The notes under the pieces were generated by a model. The model ran no database searches. It was not told the DNA's origin and worked only from the letters and a program-made list of their open reading frames with translations. This document shows, piece by piece, positions 16,751 to 25,674 of a DNA stretch of 64,000 nucleotides. The translations under genes and the position numbers were made by a program. The stretch lies in contig JAKRSD010000020.1 of the NCBI GenBank assembly GCA_022402535.1, positions 347,341 to 411,340 of the forward strand, written 5' to 3'. Each line of letters opens with the position of its first letter. Position 1 is the stretch's first letter. Origin of the DNA: Flavobacteriales bacterium. Lineage in GTDB: Bacteria > Bacteroidota > Bacteroidia > CAIKAF01.

Positions 16751-17437
16751 TTACTTCAACGCAATGCCCAGATTTAGTCCAACCCGCAATTCATAGCGAT
16801 CCACAAAAATCAGACGGGTATTAAAATCGCTTTTTTGTGCATTACTAAAAAAGTGAAAACGCGACTCATTATACCCTGCCCCGAAATACGGATTTACCAC
16901 AAACCAATTGCCCAAAATCCAGCGGTAACCGACGGTAAGTCCGCCCGATAGATTAAATGATTCGGCATTTTTAACGCCATAGGTATAGGGCTGGCCCGGC
17001 GGACTGGTTATATAGGGCGATTTCAGTTTAAAAAACCGAAAGGCACCATAAGGTGCCAAATAAGCCCCTCTCGGCCCTTTTCCGAATGGGAATATTTTGA
17101 ATTCCAGGTAGCCGCCGGTAGCCACAATATCTGTATCAAACGGTAAGGAATCGCTTCGGGAAGTGAGCATGTATTTGCCCCAATAACCGCCAGCCAATAG
17201 GCTTGTATGTTTGGAAAGTGAACGTTCGTATGAAAAGTTGACGGCGAGCACAAACGTGCTCAGAAAATTCCATTGAATGATGTTTTTGCGATCTTCGCGC
17301 CCCCAGACAAATTCATATCTTTTCGTGGGTGTTTTGGTTTTTTTCATCACGGCAGACGAGTCCTGTGCAAATCCCTTTGCAAACCCTGCCGTAAGAAGGA
17401 TGAGTACAATTAAAAACCGGAACACATAGCTTATCAT
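16751..17437 (-). CDS. outer-membrane beta-barrel-like protein, unknown function
   Basis: 228 aa. A signal peptide (FRFLIVLILLTAGFAKGFAQ) is followed by alternating aromatic/polar strands and a final strand ending in a hydrophobic residue pattern (RYELRVGLNLGIALK), typical of small Bacteroidota barrels. VNFSYERSLSKHTSLLAGGYWGK and LTVGYRWILGNWFVVNPYFGAGYN resemble DUF3575-type proteins, but I only claim the barrel class. Its ATG coincides with the last base of fabD, so it is co-transcribed with fabD. No ligand-binding motif is visible. Confidence 0.65.
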   Translation of the reverse strand: MISYVFRFLIVLILLTAGFAKGFAQDSSAVMKKTKTPTKRYEFVWGREDRKNIIQWNFLSTFVLAVNFSYERSLSKHTSLLAGGYWGKYMLTSRSDSLPFDTDIVATGGYLEFKIFPFGKGPRGAYLAPYGAFRFFKLKSPYITSPPGQPYTYGVKNAESFNLSGGLTVGYRWILGNWFVVNPYFGAGYNESRFHFFSNAQKSDFNTRLIFVDRYELRVGLNLGIALK

Positions 17438-18315
17438 CAGAAAGAAGAAACCGCCACTGAACCCTCAATTTTTTTCACAAGGCCCTGCAGCACATTTCCG
17501 GGACCACATTCTATAAATTCCGTGGCGCCGTCAGCCACCATGCGCTGCACGGATTGTGTCCAGCGAACCGGACCCGTTAGCTGGGCCGAAAGATTTTGTT
17601 TTATCACCGCAGGGTCAGATGAAGGAGCCGCCGTAAAATTCTGATACACCGGACAGATGGGCGTGCTGAACTCTGTAGTCGAAATCGCTTCGTCAAGCTC
17701 CACCCCGGCAGGTGCCATAAGCGGAGAGTGAAAAGCGCCACCCACGGGCAACACCAAGGCCCTGCGTGCGCCCGCTTCCTTCAGCAGTTCGCATGCCCTG
17801 TTTACGGCATCCACACTTCCCGAAATCACCAACTGACCCGGACAGTTATAATTTGCCGCTACCACAACCCCTTCGGTTACGGAGGCGCAAATTTCTTCCA
17901 CTTTATCGTCGCTCAGGCTGAGTACCGCAGCCATGGTTGAAGGCTGAAGTTCGCAGGCTTTTTGCATGGCAAGCGCACGTTTATATACCAGTGTAAGCCC
18001 GTCTTCGAAACGCAGGCAACGGTTAGCCACCAACGCCGAAAACTCTCCCAGGGAATGCCCCGCGGTCATATCGGGTTTTAGTTCATTTTCTGCAGATAAA
18101 AAACGGATAACACTGTCTAAAAAAACCGCAGGCTGGGTTACCCTGGTCTGGCGCAGTTCTTCGTCGGTGCCGTTAAACATAATATCCGTGATCCGAAATC
18201 CGAGAATGTCATTGGCCTGCTCAAAAAGGGCTTTGGCACGGGGGTTATTGGCATAAAGTTCTTTTCCCATTCCGGAAAACTGACTTCCCTGACCGGGAAA
18301 AACAAATGCTTTCAT
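17437..18315 (-). CDS. fabD: malonyl-CoA:ACP transacylase
   Basis: 292 aa. It loads malonyl groups from CoA onto acyl carrier protein at the start of fatty acid synthesis. The motifs are complete: FPGQGSQ at residues 6-12, the catalytic Ser88 in GHSLGE, QPAVF near residue 61, and the catalytic His196 in GGAFHSPLM. Length fits the family. Other fab genes are not beside it. The barrel gene follows with a 1-base overlap. A promoter-like pair lies just upstream at 18332-18363. Confidence 0.96.
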   Translation of the reverse strand: MKAFVFPGQGSQFSGMGKELYANNPRAKALFEQANDILGFRITDIMFNGTDEELRQTRVTQPAVFLDSVIRFLSAENELKPDMTAGHSLGEFSALVANRCLRFEDGLTLVYKRALAMQKACELQPSTMAAVLSLSDDKVEEICASVTEGVVVAANYNCPGQLVISGSVDAVNRACELLKEAGARRALVLPVGGAFHSPLMAPAGVELDEAISTTEFSTPICPVYQNFTAAPSSDPAVIKQNLSAQLTGPVRWTQSVQRMVADGATEFIECGPGNVLQGLVKKIEGSVAVSSF

Positions 18316-18331
18316 AAAGTAAATTTTGCGC

Positions 18332-18363
18332 TAAAGTTAATGACAGGGCCTGAGCCTGCCAAG
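18332..18363 (-). promoter_or_regulatory. Bacteroidota-type promoter for fabD
   Basis: Reading the minus strand, CTTG (18363-18360) is followed after 20 bases by TAACTTTA (18339-18332), a TAnnTTTG-like -7 box with one mismatch. The fabD ATG at 18315 follows 16 bases later. Confidence 0.5.
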
Positions 18364-18380
18364 TTTACCCTTATTTCAGG

Positions 18381-18890
18381 TTATTTGTCCGACTTCAAAT
18401 ACCAATCCATGGAATAATATCCGGTTTCTTCCAGAAAATCAGGAAAAAATTGCTGTGTCGATACCATGTATTTTTTTTCTGTGAACCGAAGCATCATTTC
18501 TTTTCCATCAGCAGGATCGGGATAAAAGGAGTAGGTGTTCGGGTTGCCCAAATCCAAGGTGATGATAATTTGTCCACCGACCGAACCCACGGAGTAATTA
18601 AAAATCCCGGTTTGGCTGTTTACCGTTATCTCTCCGGTGCTGTTGTTAAATTTACTGGCTGTACCCTTAAATTTCAGTTGTAAGTAATCATATACCGTGG
18701 TGTCCCATTGCGGCACCTCATCGTTCGCCTGCGCATATTTGTATATGCTTAGCGTTTCCACTTTCCACGGACTGTTTTTGGATAAATTTCTGAAGGCTAT
18801 GTCTTCAGGATCTTTCTGACAGGAAGAAATAATTCCAATACCCATTGTCATAAAAAGTAAAACCGAAACCAGCCCCTTTATGTATCGCAT
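18381..18890 (-). CDS. lipoprotein of unknown function (169 aa)
   Basis: An N-terminal signal (LVSVLLFMTMGIGIISSC) ends in a lipobox-like ISSC, so the mature protein should be lipid-anchored. The body (KNSPWKVETLSIYKYAQ, then an alternating beta pattern and LQLKFKGTASKFNNSTGEI) looks like a small lipocalin-like or META-like beta-barrel of the kind common in Bacteroidota lipoproteins, but I do not assign a family. The ATG at 18890 is preferred over the in-frame one at 18920 because a TATATTTC -7-like box lies between them. It stands alone on the minus strand, downstream of the DUF4403 gene. Confidence 0.6.
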   Translation of the reverse strand: MRYIKGLVSVLLFMTMGIGIISSCQKDPEDIAFRNLSKNSPWKVETLSIYKYAQANDEVPQWDTTVYDYLQLKFKGTASKFNNSTGEITVNSQTGIFNYSVGSVGGQIIITLDLGNPNTYSFYPDPADGKEMMLRFTEKKYMVSTQQFFPDFLEETGYYSMDWYLKSDK

Positions 18891-18923
18891 ACATTTGATT
18901 TTAAGCGAAATATAAATCATTTT

Positions 18924-20324
18924 TTAAAAACTCAGGTTTATTATTTTTACCGACGCTTTTCCTTCTGCATAAAAAACGGCCTTTATGGCATACTCATCTG
19001 CACTGATTCCCTTTAACACTAACTTGCCCAAACTGCCTTTCATTTCGAGTATATCCTGATAGGTGTATCCGTTCAGATACGTTTTTATGGCTGCCGATGC
19101 CCCGTTTAAATCTTCCGCAATATTATACCGGAAAGCTGCATCCATTTTTTTGCGCAGCGTGCTTTTCAAAAGCCAGGAAGCGGCTTTGAGCATCGCTTGT
19201 TTGGTATTGAGTTCAAAATCAAAATTTTCAAAATAAATTTCCGCCTTTTCGGGGTTAAAGGCCGGTTTTCCTTTTAAATAAACCGTAGCCCGCACCGCAC
19301 CGCTCATGCGGGTTTTAATAAACACTTCGCCTCCTCGGCCATACACTTCAATGTCATCGATGCGCACACTTTTTTTGGATGTAACGGCAAAAACCGAATC
19401 TTTAAATGCCAGCCTCGCCTGCCGGGTTGCTTCCGCATAGTCAATATCCACGGGCATTTCGAGCCTGAAAGCCTGCGGAATGGATTCCTTGAGCGTGAGC
19501 CCGGGAAGTTTGGTGATTTTGTTAATTGGTTTTGCTCCTAGCTGTGTGTTTACATGAGTAAGCAAAGCGCCTTTAATCGTAATTTTTTCGCGGTCGGCCA
19601 CCAACGGCGTCATCCAAAACTCCTGAGGCGTAAAATATAGCCAGGCATTGTAGGTGCTATCGGCCAGTATCGGATTTTGTAATTCTTTCCATGCGGTTTC
19701 GGCGTATGCTTTCAGATTCACATTTTCGCGGAGGGTGTTGTCGAGCAGTTTCGTTAAATCCGCCAATTGCTTTTTCAGCACTTTTTCTACCACCAACCGA
19801 ATATTAATATTGAGCGGACCCAACGTCATATAAGGGTCTTTTTTAATCACAAAACCATTGCTCTCTGTGGTGGTGTTCAGCCTCCAGTTTGTCTCCAACG
19901 AAATGCGCGAAATAAATTCGGCTTCCATTTCAAACGTAGTGGATTTAGAAATTTCGGGGCAAAAATCGCAGGCTATATACCGGCCCGCAAAAAACACCTT
20001 AACCGGCAGACCTACTTTTATGTATTCTTTATGGCCTATCAGGCGCAGATCGCCCGTTTGGGTTACTTTTATCTTGATGTCGTCATTATCATTATTTTCG
20101 AACGAATCATCGTCATATAACACATCACCCAAACTTTTCTTTACCGATTGTTTTACCGTTTCGTAAGGAATACTTACAGGAATAGAAATCAACGAGGGTT
20201 CGCGCAATATGGGTTCTACCGGTACGGCGTTATACTCCGGAGGTGCTACCACCACGGTTTTCTGGCAGGAAGCAAACACCAACAGCCAGAAAAAAATAAA
20301 CGGATAAAAGAATTGTTTTTTCAT
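18924..20324 (-). CDS. DUF4403 family lipoprotein
   Basis: 466 aa from the ATG at 20324; the longer frame from 20384 adds residues that do not look like a signal. The signal peptide ends in a lipobox FASC with Cys20 (FFWLLVFASCQK). The body matches DUF4403: repeated beta-rich halves with SLISIPVSIPYETVKQ near the N-terminus, a CDFC pair, TLGPLNINIR, and WLYFTPQEFWMTPLVAD in the middle. The family is of unknown function; the paired beta/helix layout resembles lipid-binding tubular (TULIP-like) proteins, but that is inference. It is divergent from the FAD oxidoreductase gene, with which it shares an 81-base promoter region. Confidence 0.75.
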   Translation of the reverse strand: MKKQFFYPFIFFWLLVFASCQKTVVVAPPEYNAVPVEPILREPSLISIPVSIPYETVKQSVKKSLGDVLYDDDSFENNDNDDIKIKVTQTGDLRLIGHKEYIKVGLPVKVFFAGRYIACDFCPEISKSTTFEMEAEFISRISLETNWRLNTTTESNGFVIKKDPYMTLGPLNINIRLVVEKVLKKQLADLTKLLDNTLRENVNLKAYAETAWKELQNPILADSTYNAWLYFTPQEFWMTPLVADREKITIKGALLTHVNTQLGAKPINKITKLPGLTLKESIPQAFRLEMPVDIDYAEATRQARLAFKDSVFAVTSKKSVRIDDIEVYGRGGEVFIKTRMSGAVRATVYLKGKPAFNPEKAEIYFENFDFELNTKQAMLKAASWLLKSTLRKKMDAAFRYNIAEDLNGASAAIKTYLNGYTYQDILEMKGSLGKLVLKGISADEYAIKAVFYAEGKASVKIINLSF

Positions 20325-20391
20325 GATTTTGCGATAGCGAAAATAACAACTATCGCCTTGCGATGTGCATTCTGCCAAACACAAATCTTGT

Positions 20392-20399
20392 TACCTTTG
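20392..20399 (+). promoter_or_regulatory. -7 promoter box 6 nt before the FAD oxidoreductase start
   Basis: TACCTTTG is a perfect TAnnTTTG match ending 6 bases before the ATG at 20406. TTCTG at 20370-20374 is the nearest -33 candidate and is poor. It predicts a leaderless or very short-leader mRNA for the two-gene oxidoreductase/glycosyltransferase unit. Confidence 0.5.
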
Positions 20400-20405
20400 G
20401 TCGCA

Positions 20406-21719
20406 ATGAAAACGGAGGTTACAAACTGGGGGAAATACCCCATAAAAAAAGCGGAGCTGATTGCCCCGTCTTCGCCTTCCGGTTTTATCATTCCTTCCGG
20501 TTCGCATCCATTTATTGCCCGCGGCATGGGCCGTTGTTATGGCGATTCTGCCCTTTCTGAAGGAATTGTTTCTACCCTGAACTGGAATAAACTGCTCCAT
20601 TTTTCGCCCGAAAGCGGCCTGTTGATTTGCGAAAGCGGCGTAACTTTCGAAGATATTATCCGGGTTTTTCTGCCCAAAGGATTCTTTTTGCCGGTAACAC
20701 CGGGCACCAAATTTATTACCGTGGGCGGGGCCATTGCCAGCGACATTCATGGAAAAAACCACCACTCGGAAGGTACCTTTTCTAAACATGTGGAATGGTT
20801 GGAAATACTCACTCCACAAGGTAATCGTGCCCGATGTTCGCGCAGCGAAAACGCTGAACTTTTTAATGCCACCTGCGGCGGAATGGGCCTTACGGGCATC
20901 ATTACCCAAGTGGCATTCCGATTAAAAAAAGTGGAGACAGCCTATATACGCCAAAAAACGGTGAAGGCCAAAAACCTCGACCACCTGCTCGATTTGTTTG
21001 AAGAAAACAAAGACTATACGTATAGTGTTTCCTGGGCCGATTGCCTTTCTAAAGGGAACAAACTGGGACGCGGCATTTTATATCTGGGCGAACATGCCTC
21101 GCTTCTGGAACTGCCCGAAAAACTTCGCCGGCATCCATTCAAAATCCATAACCCAGGAAAACTTTCCGTACCGTTTGATTTTCCTTCATTTGCGCTGAAT
21201 CCGTTAACCGTAAAGGCGTTCAACTTTTTGTATTATCACAAAGCGCCGGGCAGGCCCTTTGAAAATGTGGTTCATTACGACCCCTATTTTTATCCGTTGG
21301 ATGCCATTCTGCATTGGAACCGGATTTACGGAAAACGCGGGTTTACCCAGTATCAGTTTGTGATTCCGATGGAAGGCGGACGCGAAGGCATGAAAAAAAT
21401 TCTGGGCGAAATTGCCGATTCGGGGCAGGGCTCCTTTTTGGCGGTACTCAAAGTTTTCGGAAAAGAAGAAGCCCGGCATCTGCTTTTTCCTTCTGAAGGA
21501 TATACACTGGCGCTAGATTTCCCGGTTTCGGAAAAAGTATTCAGACTGTTGGACAGGTTAGATGCGATGGTTACCGATTTAGGGGGCAAAATTTACCTCA
21601 CCAAAGATGTGCGCCTGAAAAGCGAAACCTTCCGCAACATGTATCCGGTGGATGAATTTAAACCCTTTATGGATACGCGGGTTTTTGCTTCCGAACAATC
21701 GGAACGGTTGTTTACGTAA
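20406..21719 (+). CDS. DprE1-like FAD-binding oxidoreductase
   Basis: 437 aa, start at the ATG behind the -7 box. It is a vanillyl-alcohol-oxidase-fold flavoprotein. FAD-domain motifs: ARGMGRCYGDSALS and GGAIASDIHGKNHH, the second almost identical to that of mycobacterial DprE1. Near the C-terminus, YLTKDVR holds the Lys matching the DprE1 active-site Lys, followed by ETFRNMYP and VFASEQSERL as in DprE1. DprE1 oxidises the 2'-OH of decaprenylphosphoryl-ribose on the way to decaprenylphosphoryl-arabinose. The Cys hit by benzothiazinones appears to be Ala here (TLALDFP), judged from memory of the DprE1 sequence. The next gene encodes an AftB-like GT-C enzyme, which supports a polyprenyl-phosphate-sugar substrate; this is inference. 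No DprE2-like reductase is in the window. Confidence 0.8.
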   Translation: MKTEVTNWGKYPIKKAELIAPSSPSGFIIPSGSHPFIARGMGRCYGDSALSEGIVSTLNWNKLLHFSPESGLLICESGVTFEDIIRVFLPKGFFLPVTPGTKFITVGGAIASDIHGKNHHSEGTFSKHVEWLEILTPQGNRARCSRSENAELFNATCGGMGLTGIITQVAFRLKKVETAYIRQKTVKAKNLDHLLDLFEENKDYTYSVSWADCLSKGNKLGRGILYLGEHASLLELPEKLRRHPFKIHNPGKLSVPFDFPSFALNPLTVKAFNFLYYHKAPGRPFENVVHYDPYFYPLDAILHWNRIYGKRGFTQYQFVIPMEGGREGMKKILGEIADSGQGSFLAVLKVFGKEEARHLLFPSEGYTLALDFPVSEKVFRLLDRLDAMVTDLGGKIYLTKDVRLKSETFRNMYPVDEFKPFMDTRVFASEQSERLFT

Positions 21720-21744
21720 CTTTCCGCTTCTGACTTTTTTACTG

Positions 21745-23334
21745 TTGAAATTTCAAACGTATATACATTCTTTTTTCGGCTCGCGGGCGGCTTGGTTTTT
21801 GGCCCTGGGGCTGTATGTGGCCCATTCCCTTTTACTAATAAATTGGGTGGTGGACGATGCCGGAATTTCTTACGCCTATGCAAAAAATCTGGCCGCCGGA
21901 AACGGATGGGTTCCCCAACCCGGACACGAAGTGGTGGAAGGCTATTCCAATCCGTTGTGGATTTTTCTGTTGATTCCGTTTTTTGTACTTAACCTGTTCG
22001 ATCCGGTTTACACGCCCAAAATATTGGCCTTTCTGCTGATAATCGGCCTGTTTGAAGGAATTTACAGACTGATTTCTGTTTCCAAACTTCCCAAACCGGC
22101 GGCAGGAATGACCGTAATACTCCTTGCGCTGAATGCCCCCGTAGTGATTTGGGCAAACTCCGGACTCGAAAATGCCCTTACGCTGTTTTTGGTCGTTTGG
22201 CTCCTCATTTTTTCGATTCAATATGCCGAAAACGCCTCCCGAAAAAATATACTCCTGTTGTGGTTTTTCATGCTGCTGATGGCGATAAACCGCCCCGAAG
22301 GGCTTTTCTGGAGCGCGATTCCCGTAATTTTCCAGTTGATCTTATCAAAAGAAAAACGGATTATAAAAACAGGAATTGTATTCTGTGGAATAGGAATTAC
22401 GGCAGCCCTGATTACCCTTTTCCGCTACCTGATTTTTCAGGATGTGGTGCCAAATACGTTTCATGCAAAAACAGTCCAAAATCCCTTGAATAGCTTATTC
22501 ACCTTAAGCGCACTGAAAGATAAATTTCAATACCTGTCTTATTCCATTGGCGGCAATTGGGCCAAGTACCTGATGGGGCTTGGGGTGGTGATGTTTGTAT
22601 CGATAATACAACTACGAAAAAACTACCTGATGAAAGGTTTTTTTGCCGTGTGGATTTTATCGGTAATCCATTTCATGCTAATGCCCAACGATTGGATGGG
22701 TGAGCTGCGTTTTGCGGGCGTGCATATTTTAGCTTTTTATCTGTTTTTTTCGGCCGCGTTATGGATGATTTCCTCGGATAAACTCAAAGGGCCCATACTG
22801 ATTTTTGTATCTGTTTTTGTGCTATACAGCGGATATCATTTTGTGAAGCGCACACACACTTTTGCCGAAAATCCGACCGTGCCGCTAAACCAAATCAAAC
22901 AACGTTATGCCGATCCGTTTACGGACTATTCTAAACGCTTACTTATTACCGAACCCTCGGTATTTCTGCCCGACGTGGGGGCCATGTATTTTTATTCAGA
23001 CCTGAAAATTTACGATGCAGCCGGGCTTTGTAATCGTTTTGTGGCCAATAACCGCCTATATCCCGAAAAAATAAGGTCGTATGTTCTGCAAAACATTCAA
23101 CCGGATTGGGTACACCTGCATGGCCGCTGGAGTTTACAGACGGCACTTTACAATCATCCCGAATTCCGCGAAATGTACAGGCCTGTTTTTGAATACAAAG
23201 ATTCCTTAGAAATAATGGGGAAAGTTGAATTTTTTCTTTCGGGCGATTATATCCACCGCCGTTGGGCCGATTCCACACGGACTCATGAACTGGAAAAAAT
23301 AAAAACAGAAAGAAAAAACACGTTTACTTTCTGA
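21745..23334 (+). CDS. GT-C membrane glycosyltransferase, AftB-like
   Basis: About 529 aa with at least ten membrane segments and a periplasmic C-terminal part of about 130 residues. The first extracytoplasmic loop has the family pattern VVDDAGISYAYAKN, then AAGNGWV and VEGYSNPLW; the paired Asp is the expected GT-C metal/acceptor site. This pattern is that of AftB-type arabinofuranosyltransferases and related LphB-like proteins, which use polyprenyl-phosphate sugars. The start is uncertain: there is no ATG after the upstream stop, and I choose TTG 21745 (25 bases after it), which begins just before the first membrane segment. An ATG at 21652 in frame would overlap the oxidoreductase gene by 68 bases. 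The 3' end overlaps the convergent next gene by 11 bases. Confidence 0.75.
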   Translation: MKFQTYIHSFFGSRAAWFLALGLYVAHSLLLINWVVDDAGISYAYAKNLAAGNGWVPQPGHEVVEGYSNPLWIFLLIPFFVLNLFDPVYTPKILAFLLIIGLFEGIYRLISVSKLPKPAAGMTVILLALNAPVVIWANSGLENALTLFLVVWLLIFSIQYAENASRKNILLLWFFMLLMAINRPEGLFWSAIPVIFQLILSKEKRIIKTGIVFCGIGITAALITLFRYLIFQDVVPNTFHAKTVQNPLNSLFTLSALKDKFQYLSYSIGGNWAKYLMGLGVVMFVSIIQLRKNYLMKGFFAVWILSVIHFMLMPNDWMGELRFAGVHILAFYLFFSAALWMISSDKLKGPILIFVSVFVLYSGYHFVKRTHTFAENPTVPLNQIKQRYADPFTDYSKRLLITEPSVFLPDVGAMYFYSDLKIYDAAGLCNRFVANNRLYPEKIRSYVLQNIQPDWVHLHGRWSLQTALYNHPEFREMYRPVFEYKDSLEIMGKVEFFLSGDYIHRRWADSTRTHELEKIKTERKNTFTF

Positions 23335-23836
23335 GTACTGCTTTTTGATAACCCCCTACCGAATAACTATATACCTTGGGGATTTCGCCTTCTCCGCCAC
23401 TTTCTGTTTTTTTGTCTGAAGCCCAGGAAAACACTTCAAATATCAACCGGTCTTCCTGCATTTCCAGCGTAATCATCAGGCTGCTTCCCGAAACTTCGAA
23501 CAGAGAAATGACTTTATTGCCCAATACTTTTTCTGAGAGGCGTATGCTGTTTTTTTCATCGATTTCAAAAAATCCCTTTTCGCTGTTTTTCACCAACAGT
23601 TCATACTCGCGGCGGTCTTCATTTCCCGCAGGAGGCGAATAGGTCAATATGTAATGAAACACGCTGTCGCCATGGATTGCCGGGCCCAGTTGCAGACTCA
23701 TGGGAATTTTCATTCCCGAAGGTTCAATCACCAAATCTCCTTTCCAAACACCCAGCACATCCTGCGGATATTGGAATTTTTGGCTTAGGGAAGTGAGGCT
23801 CCATGCCATCAACAGAGAAAAAACAAATAGTCTCAT
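23324..23836 (-). CDS. exported beta-rich protein of unknown function (170 aa)
   Basis: The signal peptide (FVFSLLMAWSLTSLSQ) is followed by a compact beta-rich domain: DVLGVWKGDLVIEPSGMKIP, then FHYILTYSPPAGNEDRREYELLV, then ending GGYQKAVLRK. The opening WKGDL and regular strand spacing resemble small lipocalin-like secreted proteins of Bacteroidota, but no family is claimed. It starts 7 bases after the recJ stop, on the same strand, and is probably transcribed from the recJ promoter. Its last 11 bases overlap the convergent glycosyltransferase gene. Confidence 0.6.
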   Translation of the reverse strand: MRLFVFSLLMAWSLTSLSQKFQYPQDVLGVWKGDLVIEPSGMKIPMSLQLGPAIHGDSVFHYILTYSPPAGNEDRREYELLVKNSEKGFFEIDEKNSIRLSEKVLGNKVISLFEVSGSSLMITLEMQEDRLIFEVFSWASDKKTESGGEGEIPKVYSYSVGGYQKAVLRK

Positions 23837-23843
23837 GGCGTTT

Positions 23844-25574
23844 TTATATCATGATTTCTTTCACGTCTAAATCGAGGCTTTTGAAAATGCGGTCTTCCGA
23901 GGGGGCAAACACATTTTCGCGAACGGAATAACATAGCTGAAAATGGGGCGCATTTTCGATTTGGGGATACCGGTGTGCCTGTTTAAAGGCAATAGCTTTA
24001 AACGCCGTGGAACCCGCCGTGGCATTCCAAACCTGCATTTGCAGGTGATTTTCGCCCACGATGCGTAAACCCTGGTTGTAAATGGCCAATGGCTCCGAAA
24101 TAAACACGGGGTTCATATTTCCGGGGCCAAAGGGGGCAAACTGCCGCAACAGATTAAAAAACGATTCGTTCAGTTCGCTCAGCGGAAAGCGGGCATCGGC
24201 CTCCACCACGGGAATGCGCTGTTCTTCAGTAATCCGTTCTGCCACGGCTTGTTCAAAACGAATTTTAAACGGCTCCACATGTTCGGGCGGCATGGTTACT
24301 CCGGCGGCATGCATGTGGCCTCCAAAATTATCAAACAAATCGGCACAGGCTTCCATGGCCGCATACAGGTCAAACCCCTTTACCGAACGGGCTGAACCCG
24401 TTACTTTACCGTTGCTTTCAGTGAGTACCACCGTGGGACGGTAATGGGTTTCAATCAGACGCGAAGCCACAATACCCACCACGCCTTTGTGCCAATGCGG
24501 CTGAAATACCACCGTGCTTTTTTTGTGTATGTAATCGCTGTCTTTTTCTATCAGGGAAAGCGCTTCCGCAGTGATGAGTTTATCCAGTTCACGGCGGTCT
24601 TTATTTTGGGTGTTCAGTAATTCCGCATTAAAATCGGCTAACTCGCCAGGTGCGGCTATCAGCAGTTCCACCGCCGATTTTCCGTGTTTGAGCCTACCGG
24701 CGGCATTAATGCGCGGAGCGATCACAAACACCACATCTTCCACTTCGGGCGATTTGTGCAAAAACTGCGCTTTCTCAAGCAGGGCGGCAATACCTGGACG
24801 CATGGTTGACTGAATGCGTTTCAATCCCAAAGCTGTAATTATCCGATTTTCGCCCGTAAGCGGCACAATATCCGCGCAGGCGCTGATGGCCGCCAAATCT
24901 AAATATTCGTAAGCCCAATCAAACGGCAGACTGCGTTTCATGCATAATGCCGTCATGAGTTTCAGACCGATTCCACAGCCGGAAAGTTCTTTGTACGGAT
25001 ACGGACAATCTGCCTGTTTGGGGTTCAGCATAGCCACGGTGTCAGGCAATTCATCACCGGGAAGGTGGTGGTCGCACACAATAAAATCAATGCCATACGA
25101 TTTGGCTTTGGCAATTTTATCTACCGATTTTACGCCGCAATCCAGCGCCACAATCAGGGTAAATCCGTTTTCTTTGGCAAATTCAATTCCGCGGAAAGAA
25201 ACCCCATAGCCTTCCGTGTAGCGGTCAGGAATGTAATATGCCAGTTCGGGGTGATGTAATTTATCGCGCAAAAAAGAATAAAAGGCGGCCACGGCAGTGG
25301 TTCCGTCTACATCATAATCGCCGTACACCAAGATTTTTTCTCCCGTTTCCAGCGCTTTTTCAATCCGCTGCACCGCCCGATGCATATCCTTCATCAAAAA
25401 CGGATCGTGCAGCTGATCTTCAGAAGGACGAAAAAAAGCACGGGCCTCATCAAACGTGTGAATGCCACGCTGTATAAGGAGTTCCACAAACACATCGCGG
25501 ATACCGAGAGCACTTTTCAGCTCCTGAAATAATTCGGGATTTACGGGTGGCGGCAACACTATTTTACGGTTCAT
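23844..25574 (-). CDS. recJ: single-stranded-DNA-specific exonuclease RecJ
   Basis: 576 aa, full length for the family. The DHH phosphoesterase motifs are visible: GDYDVDG (Asp86, Asp88, Asp90), VALDCG (Asp145), CDHH (168-170), and the DHHA1 motif GGHMHAAGVTM near residue 400, followed by a C-terminal OB-type domain. It degrades single-stranded DNA 5' to 3' in recombination repair and mismatch repair. The downstream secreted gene is separated by 7 bases and is not functionally related as far as I can see. The gene is divergent from the thioredoxin operon. Confidence 0.95.
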   Translation of the reverse strand: MNRKIVLPPPVNPELFQELKSALGIRDVFVELLIQRGIHTFDEARAFFRPSEDQLHDPFLMKDMHRAVQRIEKALETGEKILVYGDYDVDGTTAVAAFYSFLRDKLHHPELAYYIPDRYTEGYGVSFRGIEFAKENGFTLIVALDCGVKSVDKIAKAKSYGIDFIVCDHHLPGDELPDTVAMLNPKQADCPYPYKELSGCGIGLKLMTALCMKRSLPFDWAYEYLDLAAISACADIVPLTGENRIITALGLKRIQSTMRPGIAALLEKAQFLHKSPEVEDVVFVIAPRINAAGRLKHGKSAVELLIAAPGELADFNAELLNTQNKDRRELDKLITAEALSLIEKDSDYIHKKSTVVFQPHWHKGVVGIVASRLIETHYRPTVVLTESNGKVTGSARSVKGFDLYAAMEACADLFDNFGGHMHAAGVTMPPEHVEPFKIRFEQAVAERITEEQRIPVVEADARFPLSELNESFFNLLRQFAPFGPGNMNPVFISEPLAIYNQGLRIVGENHLQMQVWNATAGSTAFKAIAFKQAHRYPQIENAPHFQLCYSVRENVFAPSEDRIFKSLDLDVKEIMI

Positions 25575-25630
25575 AAGGGCATTCTATTCGTATATCAGTT
25601 AATTCAATTTTTCGGAGGAGATCCGATTCG

Positions 25631-25638
25631 TAAATTTG
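25631..25638 (+). promoter_or_regulatory. -7 promoter box for the thioredoxin operon
   Basis: TAAATTTG fits TAnnTTTG, with a TTTT at 25608-25611 as a possible degenerate -33 element 19 bases upstream. The thioredoxin ATG is 36 bases downstream. Confidence 0.45.
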
Positions 25639-25674
25639 CACTTTAATCGTGAATTTTAAAAATCAAATTTCAAT

